Positions 1-12,800 of a stretch of 64,000 nucleotides of DNA are shown here, piece after piece; positions within the stretch are counted from its first letter, which is position 1; every line of letters begins with the position of its first letter. The position numbers and the translations under genes are program-made. The stretch comes from Solen grandis (taxonomy: Eukaryota > Mollusca > Bivalvia > Adapedonta > Solenidae), in contig CM037782.1 in assembly GCA_021229015.1 (NCBI GenBank), forward strand, positions 64,418,108-64,482,107, in the 5' to 3' direction. The notes beneath the pieces were generated by a model. The model had not been told where the DNA came from. It did not search any database and saw nothing but the letters and a program-made list of their open reading frames with translations.

Positions 1-329
1 TTTTTTAATTTTTACACATTAATCTAATCTAATGGCAGTCTCTATCGGCATGAGGGTTGTGCGGATAAATGGCCAATAAGTTTCTTTATTTGATAATAAG
101 GTTGTTATAGACACAACGGAAAAATAAGAATAGCACAACCAAATATCTAGACCTTGTTTTTCCTCAATCTTTCTTTCTTGTCTTCTTTCTTTTATGTGTT
201 TTGAAAGTTTCTGTGATAAAAAGAGCATACAAAAGAGTTGTCGGAACGACACATATGCCCCCCTATGCTCAGCCCCCCACTCCTATCCCCAAAGTCAATA
301 CGGGTCATCTACTTGTCCTGACAATTCCC
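1..329. other. No recognisable feature
   Basis: AT-rich single-copy-looking sequence leading into the tandem repeat that starts near 330. The open frames here are short, lack any recognisable domain and have no splice or promoter context. I see nothing that supports a gene. Confidence 0.5.
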
Positions 330-890
330 CATATGAATTTTGAGGAAAGTGGACCCAAGAATTCTACAGTTATTGATCAGAAACAATTTTCACATTCCCA
401 AAATTCAAGAGGGATCATCTACTAGTCATGACAAATCACACTATGATGTTTGAGTAATGTGGGCCCATGCATTCTCCAGTTATTGATCGGAAAAGATTTT
501 CACAATCAAAGTCACTGTGACCTTGACCTTTGACCAAGAGAGACCAAAATCAATAGGGGTCATCTGCTAGTTATGACCAATCAACTTATGAAGTTTGAGG
601 AAAGAGGGCCTGTCTTCTCCAATTATTGATCGGAAACAATTTTCACATTCATGGTCACTGTGACCTTGACCTCTGATCAAGTGACCCTAACATCAATAGG
701 GGTCATCTACTAGTCATGACCAATCACCATATGAAGTTTGAGGAATGTAGGCCCATGCGTTCTCCAGTTATCGATCGGAAAGAAAGTAGTCTACCAACAG
801 ATGGACCAACCAACAGACAGACAGACCGACCATCCTGCTGACCAATATTTGCAAAACAATTTGCCCCCTCTTCTTCAAAGAGGGGCATAA
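330..890 (-). mobile_element. Hairpin-headed tandem-core repeat (family H, minus orientation)
   Basis: Four diverged units are anchored on GTTATTGATCGGAAA-like words near 369, 480, 623 and 767, giving spacings of about 111, 143 and 145 bp. The units include GTCACTGTGACCTTGACC and a GGGGTCATCTACTAG word. At the right end come a CAGACAGACAGACC microsatellite (about 815-832) and a hairpin, TGCCCCCTC...AGGGGCATA, at 862-888. Read on the minus strand the order is hairpin, GTCTGTCTG tract, tandem core. Repeats of this style are abundant in bivalve genomes. There is no coding capacity, so it is a non-autonomous element or an element-linked satellite. Confidence 0.65.
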
Positions 891-1659
891 AAAAGAGAAG
901 GAGGTTAGGTGAAAAGAATAAAAAAAACTTTAAACTTCAGAATACATACTGAAACCTACAACATTTATCTAAATATATACCTACGAAAATACCTACAAAT
1001 ACCACCATTACCAGTACTACAAATTATTGCAAATTACCCTTTAAAACATATACAGAAAACTACAAAAAAAACCTGTATTGCAAATATACCTACAATAAAA
1101 CCTAAACATATGGGGGGCATAAAAATTAAAAACATATAACTACAAAAATAGTTCAATATTCTGGCAACCAATATTTTAAATATGAAAAATATTACAACAT
1201 AAAAAATACAACATATATTTTAAAAAAATTGCATAAAAATAAAGAAAAAAGGAGAAAACAAGAGTATAAATTTAATGAAAAAGAAAGAAGGTGAAAAAAA
1301 CTTTAAAAGATGAGAAAAATGTTTTAATTTTTCGAAAAAGTGTGAATATTACAAAAAAAAAACTTTTAAAATTTAGGGAATGAATATGAAATTTCTTTTT
1401 AACTGCAAAATTTTACAAAAAAAGGGGCCCTAGAGGGCCCTAAAGGTCCCTGGAAAAAAAATTTTTTTTTAATCCCTGTACAAGTTAAAAATTTTATAGC
1501 ATAGTTTTATGAATAATAACCCATGAGTCTTTTTAATTCCCAATCAAAAACGTGCCTTGTCAAATTTAAGCCCGCTTGACTGAAAAATTAGGCTTTAAAC
1601 ACACAAATTTAAATTTAAAAAGGGACTAACTCCTGAAAATTGGGCCCAAATTTTACCCC
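891..1659. other. AT-rich low-complexity, no gene
   Basis: A-rich sequence with a diffuse CCTACAAATA-like simple-sequence flavour between about 940 and 1150. The reading frame over 909-1139 is an artefact of this low complexity. No promoter, exon or RNA gene signal is visible. Confidence 0.5.
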
Positions 1660-2608
1660 AAAATGAATGGATATGGCTAAAAACTTGTTCAAAATGTTGA
1701 AAATGATAACTCAGAAATGAAGATGTGGTGCAATAAAGTAAAAATTTGACATTTTTTTTTTTTCCCAAAAAGGGCATAATTTAATTAATTGCGGTATCGC
1801 CATAAAATAAACTTGGCCAAAAAAAATTGGCTAAAAACATTGTTAGAGTTTGAAGATGATGCTTAAGAAATGAAGTGTAGAGTGCAAATAAAGTGAATAT
1901 GACATTTTTTTAATATCAAAGGGGCTTTAACTCCTGAAAAAATTTGACGGATATCAGCCATAAACAAAGGCCAAAAAAAATATGGTTTAAACATTGTCAA
2001 GATTTTGAAGATGTTGTTAAAAAATGTGTGTTTTAAGAGAAAAAACTAACTGAAAAAAGGCATTTTATAAAAGGGACATTTTTAAACCCCGCCCTTATAA
2101 GCCAATATCACCCATAATAAAATTTTTGGCCAAGATATTATGGTAAAAAACATTGTCAAAATGTTTGAGATGTTGCCTAGAAGAAAGATGCTTAAGGTGC
2201 AAACAACTGGAAAAAAGGTAATTTTTAATATCAAAAAGGGGCATAACTCCCGCCTTATGGCCCCTTCGCCTAATCGAACTTGGCCAAAAGTCGAAAAAAT
2301 CGGATTTTGGTATAAACATTGTCATAAGTTCGAAGTATTTTTTTGAGAAATGAAGATGTAGAGTGAAAACAAATAAATCTGGCTTTTTTTAAAATTAAAG
2401 GGTATAACTCCTGACCCTTTTTTTGAAAACGCCTAATCAACTTGGTGGATATTATGGTAATAAACATTGTCATAAAGTTTGAAGATGATTGCTTAAGAAA
2501 TGAAGATGCTATAGTGCAAACAAACTAATTGTGGACGACGGATGGACGTACAGACGGACATTCATCGATTCTAATAGCTCATCCTGAGCACATGTGCTCA
2601 GGTAAGCT
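1660..2608 (-). mobile_element. Hairpin-headed tandem-core element (family D-like, minus orientation)
   Basis: Six tandem units of about 155-160 bp are anchored on AAACATTGTCA...GAAGATG words near 1672, 1831, 1981, 2140, 2300 and 2455. Each unit carries AAGAAATGAAGATG and AGGGGCATAACTCC. The last unit runs into a GACGGATGGACGTACAGACGG microsatellite-like tract. The right end is a near-perfect hairpin at 2576-2608, AGCTCATCCTGAGCAC then GTGCTCAGGTAAGCT. The reverse complement gives the same order as the element at 26507: hairpin, GTCC-rich tract, tandem core. Open frames inside the array are by-products of the repeats. Confidence 0.75.
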
Positions 2609-2639
2609 AAAAAAAACTAGATGCTTAAGGGCAACATGT

Positions 2640-3030
2640 TGAGCCCGCAGCCAAAGCTGCCCCTTTTAGCTCTTAATGTGACCCTGACCATAGAGCTAGG
2701 GTCCAAACACTTTAGTGTGACACATCATCTCAATGATACAAACTTACTGCCTAATCATTTGATATCTGATCCTGAGAAAATTTACAGCCCAAAAGGCAAT
2801 TCCAGGGGATGAACCTCACTTCTAAGTGTGACCTTGACCTTGAAATTATAGACCCAACTCTTGTGCTAAACACTTCGGATCATTTAGGCAAACTGCCAAT
2901 TTATTTGAAAATGCTTCAATCTATGTCAAGCTTCAGTATGGACAACAGATGAACTTTAACCACTAAGTATGACATTTACCTTTGAGCTAGGGTCACAACT
3001 CTTGCACATGACACTCTGCACAATCCTCCA
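2640..3030. repeat. Diverged ~145-bp GACCTTGACC tandem repeat
   Basis: Three diverged units start near 2676, 2826 and 2965, each with a TGTGACCTTGACC...GAGCTAGGGTC...CAACTCTTG pattern. The array resumes after the SINE at about 3268 (GACCTTGACCTTTGAGCAAA), so the SINE appears to have inserted into it. Confidence 0.6.
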
Positions 3031-3260
3031 GGGCCCGAGGGGGTAAAGTCACTGATTTTAAACACTCATCAGCCCCTCACTGGTGGGTTCGAACCCCAGC
3101 AGGGCAATTTGGATTTTATGTGAGGTTTAAAGCTGGTTTTGGGTAGGTCTGTGGTTCTACCTGGATCCCTCTGTGCTTTCGGGGTCTTCCCCCACCTTTA
3201 AATTGGCTGGTGTCGTTTGACTGAAATACTGTCGAAGCACAGTTAACTAAATAGTAAGTC
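3031..3260 (+). mobile_element. tRNA-derived SINE, family A copy 1
   Basis: A polymerase III B box, GGTTCGAACCCC, lies at 3086-3097. The tRNA-like head is followed by a body (GGTTCTACCTGGATCCCTC, then a CTTCCCCCACCTTTAAATTGGC block) and a tail, ACTGAAATACTGTCGAAGCA. The body and tail match the copies at 55371-55610 (reverse strand) and 60241-60446. It sits inside the ~145-bp GACCTTGACC array. The A box is degenerate in this copy. Confidence 0.8.
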
Positions 3261-3299
3261 AAAGTGGGGACCTTGACCTTTGAGCAAAACACATGTTCT

Positions 3300-4130
3300 G
3301 CTTGGAAAAGGGTCTTATTTTTTGGTTTAAAACATTTGGGCCAAATTATTTTTAAATCCCCCCAAAAATGACGGGAGTAATGGTCCGGAAAACATAATTA
3401 TATATAATCCAGACGACAGATGCAAGCAGCTTATACACTTACACCATTGTGGCTTGGGGGTGAGTTGAAAAAAAATTTAAATTTTACAGAAAAGAGTGTG
3501 AATATCCCTTTTTAAAACTTAAATTTTACGAAAATAGTGAATTTTCAAAAAAAAATTTTGGAATTTTATTTAAAACTGAAAATTTTACAAATTAAACTGT
3601 AAATTTTACAGATTAAAGAAACAGGGTGGAAAAAAAAAAATTTTAAAGTGTAAATTGTGGTACTTATATTTTCTGTGATAATCTGTTGATTATTTATGTA
3701 TTAACAAAGCCAAAGAAACTTAAAACCTTTTTTTATTTATATTGGGGAAACCCCAAAATTGGGGGTCCAAAAAAAAAAACCCCCTGGGTAAAGTTGCCAA
3801 AAAATTAAAACTTCTAAAGAACCCCGGGCCCCCAAAAAAAAAAGAGATGGCCTAAAACACTTTACCCGGAAACATTGCCCTTTCCCTTTTGCCCGTACCA
3901 GAAACATTTTTAAAGGAAAAGGCATACTAAATAAGAAATTTTGAGAAAAATAAGAATTTAAGGCATTTTCAATTCCAAAAACCAAAAAATTACTTGCAAT
4001 TTTTAAAAATTCAAAAGAATTTACTGGGTCATGTTTAAAAAATCCAAGGTCAAAGTTCAATTTTTACCTTTTTGATTCCCAAATTTTGTTTTAAAAAAAT
4101 AAAGTGAACTTGGGGTGTCCAAAATTTTTT
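3300..4130. other. AT-rich, no gene
   Basis: Homopolymer-rich sequence. The minus-strand frame at 3737-4060 is rich in F, G and P only because the underlying DNA is runs of T, C and A. No domain is visible. Confidence 0.45.
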
Positions 4131-4139
4131 TTCAGGGGG

Positions 4140-4440
4140 CATTTTTTTTAAAAAACTTTGTTTACCGTCAGTAATTTAAACCCCTTTTTCCCCATAGAGG
4201 AAACCATGAAAAAACCTATGCGAAAACATAAAACCCCGTCAGCCTGCGGGGTAAGTCGAGGCTGATCAGGTTTTATGTGTTCGCTGCCCTAAATGGTCTG
4301 GAAATGAGGAATTTAAAAATTAAATTTTGGGAAGGGTTTTAAATGTGGTTTTTTGCAGATCAGGGTTTATGTGGTTTCCTATTTAGTGCGTCAAAATGAG
4401 TTTTATGAGGGAAAAGGGGTTTAAAGGGCATTTCTAAAGT
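4140..4440. repeat. Palindromic interspersed repeat, family C copy 1
   Basis: An imperfect ~65-bp palindrome lies at 4220-4284. The left arm, GCGAAAACATAAAACC, pairs with the right arm, GGTTTTATGTGTTCGC, and GTCAGCCT pairs with AGGCTGAT inside. It continues with CTGCCCTAAATGG, a CAGATCAGGGTTTATGTGG word and a GGGAAAAGGGG end. The same order recurs at 31260-31520. The long inverted repeat without coding sequence fits a foldback or MITE-like element. Confidence 0.65.
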
Positions 4441-6440
4441 CAAATTTGATATAAACCAATTTTTCCATTATTTCCGTAGTTTATAAGAAAGCACAGATCA
4501 TAGATTATTCTTAATAAAATAGAAAAACTCTTCATGGTTTAAAAATCAAAATAGAAAAGTTTTTAATTTAAAAAAGAGTAAATTTCAATTTTAAGAGGCT
4601 TGTGAATGGCTGAGAGACCACTAGCAAAATAGGCAAAACTAATGAAAATTTCAATGTGACATTTTCTATTATAATGTGACTATGTTACAGGGCCCCCTTA
4701 AAATTTTTTCCCATTCACTGCTATTTTGTTTTCTATTCAAATTTCCCTTTTTTGTTTATTTTTTTTAGTAAAATTTAAGGGTTTTGGACCAAATTTTGTA
4801 GAAGGGAAAACATGAAATGGGTAACCCATGTGACAAGAACAGGGTAAGTGGAAAGGGAGACCATTTACACCTATTTCAACAAAAAGCTTACAGATGTGGG
4901 CACTGCAGGTAAAGCAAAAATAGAGTTCGGGGCTAAAACCAAAAAGCCGATTTTAATAAAACTGTTTTTTACAATGAAACTTTAAAACTATAGTAGTCTG
5001 ACATTTAGATGACTTTTGCCTAAATCTTAAGAATGCTGCCATTCCCCTATCAACTTTATAAATGCTTATTTTTAAAACATTGGTGAAAAATAGAATTGAT
5101 TTTACAAAAAAGGGAAATGTAAAAAACTTTTAAAAAAATGGGTTTACAAAAAAATTTAAAAATATACAGTTTTTTGTACATGTTTCACATTACCTTATAG
5201 TGTAAAAGATTACAATTTATAGAGCTTACTTTCTTAAAATTTCTTTTTTTTTAAATTAAAAAAAAAAAAAATCAAAAAATTAAAGGGCAAAAAAAACTTT
5301 TTATACCCTGTAACTATTTAATTTTTGAGGTAAATAAAAAGAAAAAAATTTTTTATATACAACATAAATTTTTTTTTGTTTTTTTTAAATTTAGAAAGGA
5401 GATAAGAAAACATTCTTTTATTTTGGGGTTTTCTCAGACTAGAACAATTTACCCGAAAAGGTTGTGAATGCTCTGGCAGGGCTATCCCCTCAAAAATTTT
5501 TAAAAGCAGACAAGACAAGTTTATGTGAGCAACGAGCACAGTATACCACGAATGTGGCGGTAGAAGGGCAATGAAGATGTTTTCAAAAAAAAGGAATATA
5601 CTGTGTGACCCAAATTTATCCATGCATTTCTACAAAACCCACCCCCTTTTCCCAAAAAATCCCCGGGCCCAAACTCTATATGACTCATTTTAAAACAAAT
5701 GGCCCTTACTGAAACGTTTGGGACCCCCCAGGGGAAAATAAGGGGGAAAAGACAAATTTTAAATCCCAAAAACAGTAGAGAAGTTGGGAAAACCCCCTTT
5801 GGATGAGGAAGCAGTGGTAGTTTCATTAATGATAACTACATTAAAAGTAGCCATTTAAAATTGTACATGTATTGGTCTTTGATTATATCTATAGTCAAGG
5901 AAACGAAGCCTAAAGCAGATGATCTGAGGCATAAAAATGTGTTTTTGTGATTGTAATTGTAATAGGAAAAATAGCAATATATATAAAATAGAAATTTTTA
6001 AATCAACAATAAAATTATCTAATTATAGTGGAACAAGAAAGTTTCAAATCAACATTTATTTGTACATACTTTCATTAAAATGCCATGATTCCTTTTGAAT
6101 TTTTTACAAAAGAAAAAAAAAAGGAAATTAAGGTAGTTTTGGGAAAATGTCTTTGGGGAAACCACCTGTAATAAAGGCAGTAAATCACACACACAAACAA
6201 CAACAAAAAAACAACAAACAAAAAACAATTAAAGTGCAACATATTACTTAAGAAAAATAACCATATTAAGTATTCAAATATCATGGACAGAAAGTATCAA
6301 ATACTGAGCTCAGAACATATATCAACTGTAGAAACCATGGTAGATTTCAAGATGTGTGTCCAAATTTAATAAAGAGGAAGAAGAAAGATAAAAAGAAAAA
6401 TATATAAAAATATGTCAAAATTAAAGAAATACTTTAAAAT
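4441..6440. other. AT-rich, no gene
   Basis: No supported exon, RNA gene or repeat family. Local A-rich and CA/CAA-rich simple sequence occurs around 6185-6235. The minus frames at 5318-5826 have no recognisable domain and lie in homopolymer-distorted sequence. Confidence 0.4.
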
Positions 6441-6442
6441 TT

Positions 6443-6480
6443 CACACACACACACACACACACCACACACACACACACAG
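6443..6480. repeat. (CA)n microsatellite
   Basis: About 18 CA units with a single interruption (ACCAC) near 6462. It is flanked by ordinary AT-rich sequence. Confidence 0.95.
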
Positions 6481-6619
6481 ATTTAACATGGTCTTCCCTT
6501 AATTATACATATATAATAAATCATACATTTCATAGAATGTTAAAAATGTGGACAATAATCATCAACCTTCTGAGCCATATTATTTTATTACCCCACATCT
6601 ATATAATGCCCCGGGGCTA

Positions 6620-6712
6620 TGCTGGTCAGCAGATACCTGGTCAGCTTTTTATACCCCACTGGTCAGCTGGTCAGCAGTCAGCAGGTCAGCAGGCCTGGTC
6701 AGCTTTTTATAC
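6620..6712. repeat. CTGGTCAGC short tandem cluster
   Basis: The word CTGGTCAGC or GGTCAGCAG occurs about eight times, and a longer CTGGTCAGCTTTTTATAC block occurs twice (near 6640 and 6695). A GGGGCGACATGC...AGCCAAACCGAAAGCC segment follows, with ordinary base complexity. This looks like a small minisatellite. I do not regard the open frames over it as coding. Confidence 0.7.
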
Positions 6713-6849
6713 CTACCCGTTTATGGGTCACTTGGGGGGCGACATGCTATTTTTGATACTGGTTGTAGAGCCAAACCGAAAGCCCGCTATATCACAAGTT
6801 ACTGGTACACAAATGTGGACTAGAAGCAGTGGAGGCTGAGATCTGTTCT

Positions 6850-9800
6850 TGATATATTCTCTGATTAGAGTAAGACTGCACAGTCTCTCAGCCAAGGTTG
6901 ACCTTCTAAGTTGGAAAAAAAATAAGAAAGCAAATATTTTACAAGGGGTCTCATTGTTTCAACTTTAATAAGGGCGAATGATCTGAGGGCCGAATCCATC
7001 TTAAAATGTATGCGTCATTTTTAATTTTAAACCCCCCCCAACCGTTATACGAGGACAAAAGGTGTGAGGGAAACTTTTTTTCCGTCAAATTCCCGAGAGA
7101 ACTATCCCAAGAAGGACAAAATTTTGAAAACATAGAAACCCCATATTTAAATTCATTTTTCCCTTTAATTGCGATTTAAAGGGGTTTTTTATTTTTTTTT
7201 AGTACACCCCAAAATTTAGTCAGTTTAAAACATGGTTCTTTTTGATTTGTTTTTAATTTATATTGTCATTTTTAAAAAATTTTTTTATTTGTTTTTTCTT
7301 TCTTTCCGGCCTTCCTGATTTTCCATTTCTTTTTAATTTTTTGGGCTTCCGTTTTTTGGGCTTTTTTTTAAAACCAATTTTTCTTTATTAAAAAAAAAAA
7401 AAAAAAAAAAAAATACCCCTTATAAAATATATAAGATGATTTTTTTTGAAACGGTGGCCGTTTTTATGCGGGTTTTTTTAGATTTAGCAAACGAAAACTG
7501 GTTCAAGCAAAATTTTTAATTTAAAGAATTTTTTGAACAAAAAATATTGTAGGTTGGAATACCAAATGACTATTTTGACTAGGGCTTTAATGTAATATAA
7601 AAACAATTTAAGAAAAATTTTAAATCCGACTATTTAAAAAACCCCTTGACCCCTTTTTAAAAATTTGGGTTTAAGTAAAAGGTGGGGTATGGAAAAAGGA
7701 ATTCATAATTTATTGTCTATGATCATTAATATTAGGAATTTAAAGGCCCTAAAAAAAAAATCTTCCTATTATTTAATTATTTGGGCCCCTCTAAGGTCAA
7801 AGGATTAAAAAATTTTTTTTTTTTTTTTTCCAATGGCATTTTTAAAATAAAACAAAAATAACAAAAGAGAATTTGAACCAGCCGGGATTTGGGGGTCCTT
7901 ACATAAATCTTTTTTTTAAAGGGCAAATGCTGCTTTTAGAAAATTGTCCTAATTATTTGGACCATAAAAAATTGTTTTTATTGACAAAACTGGGAAAGGG
8001 CGATTCATTAAAAAAAGATTAATTACGTAATGCCCCCCCCCCCCTTTTGGAAAATTGTAAATTTTATGGTGAAACCCCATGTAAAATTGGGCCCCAATTC
8101 AAAAAGGAATTTGGCATACAATGCGGAGACCCCTTCAGGGATTACGTAGCAATAAAAAATTTCTTAAAAATTTTCATGGGTTTATTTTAATTGAAAAATT
8201 AACAAAAATTTAATTAATCAAAGGGTTGGTCTACACCTAACCTGCCTTCACTCTTTTTAGATTTACAGAATTTTTACCTGAATTCAGACAGGAAAAAAAA
8301 CAATTTGCATGTTTTTAAAACCAAAACTAAAAATTAAAAGGAAATTTTCAAAGGGCCCCATGTTTTTACCAAATGTAACTAAAAAGTATGGAAAAAAAGA
8401 TGTGCCCCAGCCCAGATTTTTAACCTTCGGTTACAGTGCGGGCTTTTTCGTAATTTCGGTTTCGGGGTTTTATTTTCCCCAGGTAAAAACAGATGTCCTT
8501 TTGCCCAAACTCAAAAAACCCCCGGGCAAAATTTGAAAGAACCCAAGCCCACAAAAATACCCGATGTTCTTTTGGGAGTTTCCAAAATTATTAATTGCCA
8601 TTTTTAAACCCAAAAATTTTTTGAAAATTTTTTTTAAATCTATTTTTTGTTTTCCCCCAAGTTTATAAAAATAAATTTTTTACAACGGCAATTTACCAAG
8701 GACTAGAAAGAAAAAAATTTTACAATAATTTTACTAATGTTACAAGATAAAAAGGGTAATATTAATTCTTTTCCATTGTAAAAAAAATTTTGCAAAATTC
8801 AATTTACCCGGAAACAAAATTTTAAATTTTTTTGGGGGCCCCATCTATTAATTTTCCATAGCTTAAAATTTAAATTTTTTGGTTACTTGAATTTTTTAAG
8901 GCATTGTGAAGGTTGAATTTTTTTTAAAAAGTATGTTTCCAAAATGGGCCTAAATAAACAAAATTTTAATAAAAATGATTCTTGTGACTGATTATTAAAA
9001 ATACCCTGCAGTCTTTTTTTGGTAATCCTAGAGATTCTTCCACCAAAAACCCAGGTTTTGTTGTAGGCAATTATGCTGCCGTTCCAATTTTTTAAAATGG
9101 AAAAAGGGTTTTTAATTTTATTATTTAAGATTCGGATAATTTCATATGATGGAAAATATTCACTTGTTTGTTGGGTTAATTTTTACAAAGGCTCAAAATT
9201 TGTTTAAATTATGCTTAAAATTACAAATTTAAAATGGTCTTTAATTAATTAGGAAAATTTTTTTTTGCGTGTTTTCATTTTTCCCCTTAGAAAAATTTGT
9301 TATAATTGCATTTTTTGGTTTAATTTAAAAATGTTATAACAAGGTGGATTTAATTTAAGGGTGTCACCTATTAATTTTATAACATTTTTTTTTCAAAAAA
9401 AAGGAACCCATTTCAGATGCAACATTTTAATGGAGTAATAGGTCTTTTGCTTTAAGCAATTAAGATCATTTACTTTTAAAAACCCCCCTTTTATTTAAAA
9501 AGACTTTGAAAAAAACAATAAAGGGGGTTCAAGTTTTCCCTTAAAATTGGGTCCTAAAAATTTAAAATTTTGATTTTGTATTTAGTTTAAAGTTTTTAAA
9601 AGAAACGTTGAAAAGTAAGGGGAAATTTATTAACCCAACATTGTATCATTAATATTTTAATGCTTTTTACCACGAACAGGAAAAATATGGTTTTAAAAAT
9701 TTTGAAAATCATTAAAAAAAATTTTTGCTAAAATTTTTTTTCAGTTTTTATTTTTAAATTGCTTTTATTTGACTTGATTAAATAGATATTTTAAATTTTT

Positions 9801-12800
9801 AAATTCTCAATTTATATATTAGGTTATAATTTCTGAAAATTTTGTGGTTTTGTTCCGGCACTTTTCGGATCTTTAAAAAATAGTAAATTAAGTATATTTT
9901 GTTTTTTTTAGCAGTTTGTTTTGACTGGCAATTTCGTTAACCAGACTTTTTAAAAAAAAAAATTTTTAAAAAATCATTTGGGGAATTTAAAATGGTTTAA
10001 TAGAAAATTCCCTTCCCCAAAACTTTTGTGTTTTTTCTTTTTTAAAATTCACTTCAGTTTTGGATATTTTGAAGCCATGAAAAAGGTTAAAAAAATAATT
10101 ACATTTCAAAAAGTTTGAAAAGGGTGAATTCTTTATTTACATTTTTCCAAATTTTCATTGTGTTTATTTATTAAATTTTAATATTTTTTAATTTTCCTAA
10201 AAAATTCCACATTAGTTTGTTTAATTTCGTTTTCAAACAGTTCTCACAATGTTTTTTTCGTGCAATTTTTGGGCTTTGTGAAAAAAAATAATGGAAGATT
10301 AAATTTTTTTTAAAATTTTTCTTTTATGCCTGGTTTTTTTAGTTTTAAATTTTTTTGCATTGCTTTTTCTGTTTTAAAAGGGTTATAGTACCCCAAATTT
10401 CAAAAAATGTTAAAATGGTATACCCAAAAAAATTTTTTCCAAAAATGGTGTTTTGATTATTCATAAATTTTCCCCTTGTTAAAACCCTTTTTATTTTTTA
10501 AAATAACGGGGAAATAACAAAAAATTTAATAATAAGGGCCTTTTTTTAAAATTATCCATTTATTTTAAATTTTTAAAAAATTTATTTTTGAAAAGGGAAT
10601 TAAAAAGGTTAAGTTTTCCTTTTTAGTAAAAAGGGAAAATTGGTCACAGGTTTTGGTTTCAATTTTTATCAAACTTAAATTGGTTCCCCCTCGGGTACAT
10701 GGAAAGGGGGTTATTTCTTCATTTCCTTTTTGAAAAAAACCCCAAACAATTAAAATTTAATCGTGAACTTAATTTAAAAAATGAAAAAATTTACATTTTT
10801 AATGGAGATTTTTATGAATAAATTTTTTATGCTTATTTTTAAATAAATTGGATTATTTTTTGTCCTTTTCTCTTTCATTTTTTGTTTAAAAAAATTTATG
10901 GTTTAAAAAAAAATTTTTTTTTGGGGTTTTTAATTCCTACTTTTTAATATAAGCTCTTTTTTTTTTAAAATTTAGTAACTAAAAACGTTACATTAAGTTT
11001 AATTGTCTGTCTTCTTTTGATTTCCATTTTTTTTAAAAGGAAAAATGAATACCAGTTTACATGTAAGGGGGTCAGTTAGTTTTCTATTTAAAAAAACAAA
11101 TTTTGAAAAGGAAAAAGGGGTTTTTTTAAATGCTTCGGGGGGAACTAAATTTTTTTATTCCCCTCACAAACTTATTTTGTGCTGGGGGGAAAAAGGGGGT
11201 ACTGTTGGGTTGGGTTTTTTTAAACCCCACTTGAAAAAGGGCAGTTTTATAGCATTTTTCGGGTTTAAATCATCCTATTTAGACCCAAAATTTTTTCCCA
11301 AATTTTAACTGGAAAATATTTTGTAAACCTAAGGGATTTCCAAATGCCCAGCGATGCCCATGTTTTTGGGTCACCCCAAAAAGTAATCATTTTACATTAT
11401 TAAACCTTTGTTCTTCTTTGGGGAAAAAACCCCAAAGGGTTTTTGGGAAATTAAATTGGCCAAAAAAGTAATAATCATTTTTTTGGGATATTGTAATTTT
11501 TTTACATTTTTCCTTGAATAAAACTAGCCAAAGGGCTTTTTCTGTTTTTAAACATGAGGGAATTAAAGGAACCCGAAATAAAATTTAATTTTAGGTATTA
11601 TTAAAATCAAATATTTGTTCATGAGTTAAACCTTTTGTGGATATTAACCAAATGCAGGGGGGGGTTTTTTTAAAATGGGGGGACATGGCCATCCCCAGCG
11701 TAAAACCAAAATTTTGGGGGGCCCCAAATTAAAGGTAAACATGTGTAAATATGTAAATCCTTTCAATAAAAGGAAAAAAGCGGGATTGTTTGGGAACCAG
11801 GGATTTGGCCTGCCCAGGTGAAACCATGTTTAGGTACTTGGTTAAATCAGGAATTGTACATTTAATTTTCTTCCCCTTTCTTTAACTGGCCTAGGGCCTT
11901 TTTGTAAAAACGGAAGGGGAATTGGAAAGAGATAAAATTTTTTTTTGAGGTTTTTTTAAAAGTAAGTCATTGTGTTTTTTTAAAACCCAATTTTCCCTCA
12001 AACTGGGAACTTTTTTACTTCTTTGTAAACCTGTAACTTTAAAATCCCTTAGAGATTTTAGATTTTTGGGGGGGGTACTTTTGGTTCTTTTAGGGGGAAA
12101 ACATTGTAACCTACTGAAACTGGGAAAAATTGGTTTTAACTAAATTGGGGCCCTGCAGAATGCCCCTATTTTTGAGGGTAAAAATACTCAAAAGGTCAAT
12201 GTTTTTCCTTTATGAAAATCTTTAATCTTAATAGGAATTTTTGGGCTGGGTTTTTAATAGTTTGGGGCTTAAATTTCAGCTTTCCCATTTTATTTTTTTT
12301 ATTCATAAAACCTTTATATAAAAACCCTTGGGATAAAAACTTTTGCTTTCTTAAAAAAATCTTTTGGGGGTTTTTTAGGGCAATTTTAGAACCTGTTTTT
12401 AAAAAACTCTTTTTTTTAAAAATTTATAGGGTTTACAAAATACAATTTTGAATTTGTAAGTTTTTTGTTTTGTTTTTTCTTTGTTTTTTTTGTCCCTTTA
12501 AATAATTTTCAGCTCTCTTTGTCCACGTTTTGCATTTTGGGATGAATTTCAAAAAAACTTTATAGGAAAATTTCATTAAAAAGAATGTGCATTTGTACAT
12601 TGTTTGGGTTTTAAAATTTTTTCTTTTGATTTTTTTAAAATTGTTTTTTCGTTTTCTAAAAGTATGGTTTTAATTTCAATTTCAATTTACTTTAAAATTT
12701 TCACTGTAAGAAAGGCTTTTTCCTTTTGTTATTGAGAAAAACTCTCGAGTTAGGGGCCAGAGATTTTTCTTTCTTTTGGTACGAAAATTTTGTTGCCAAG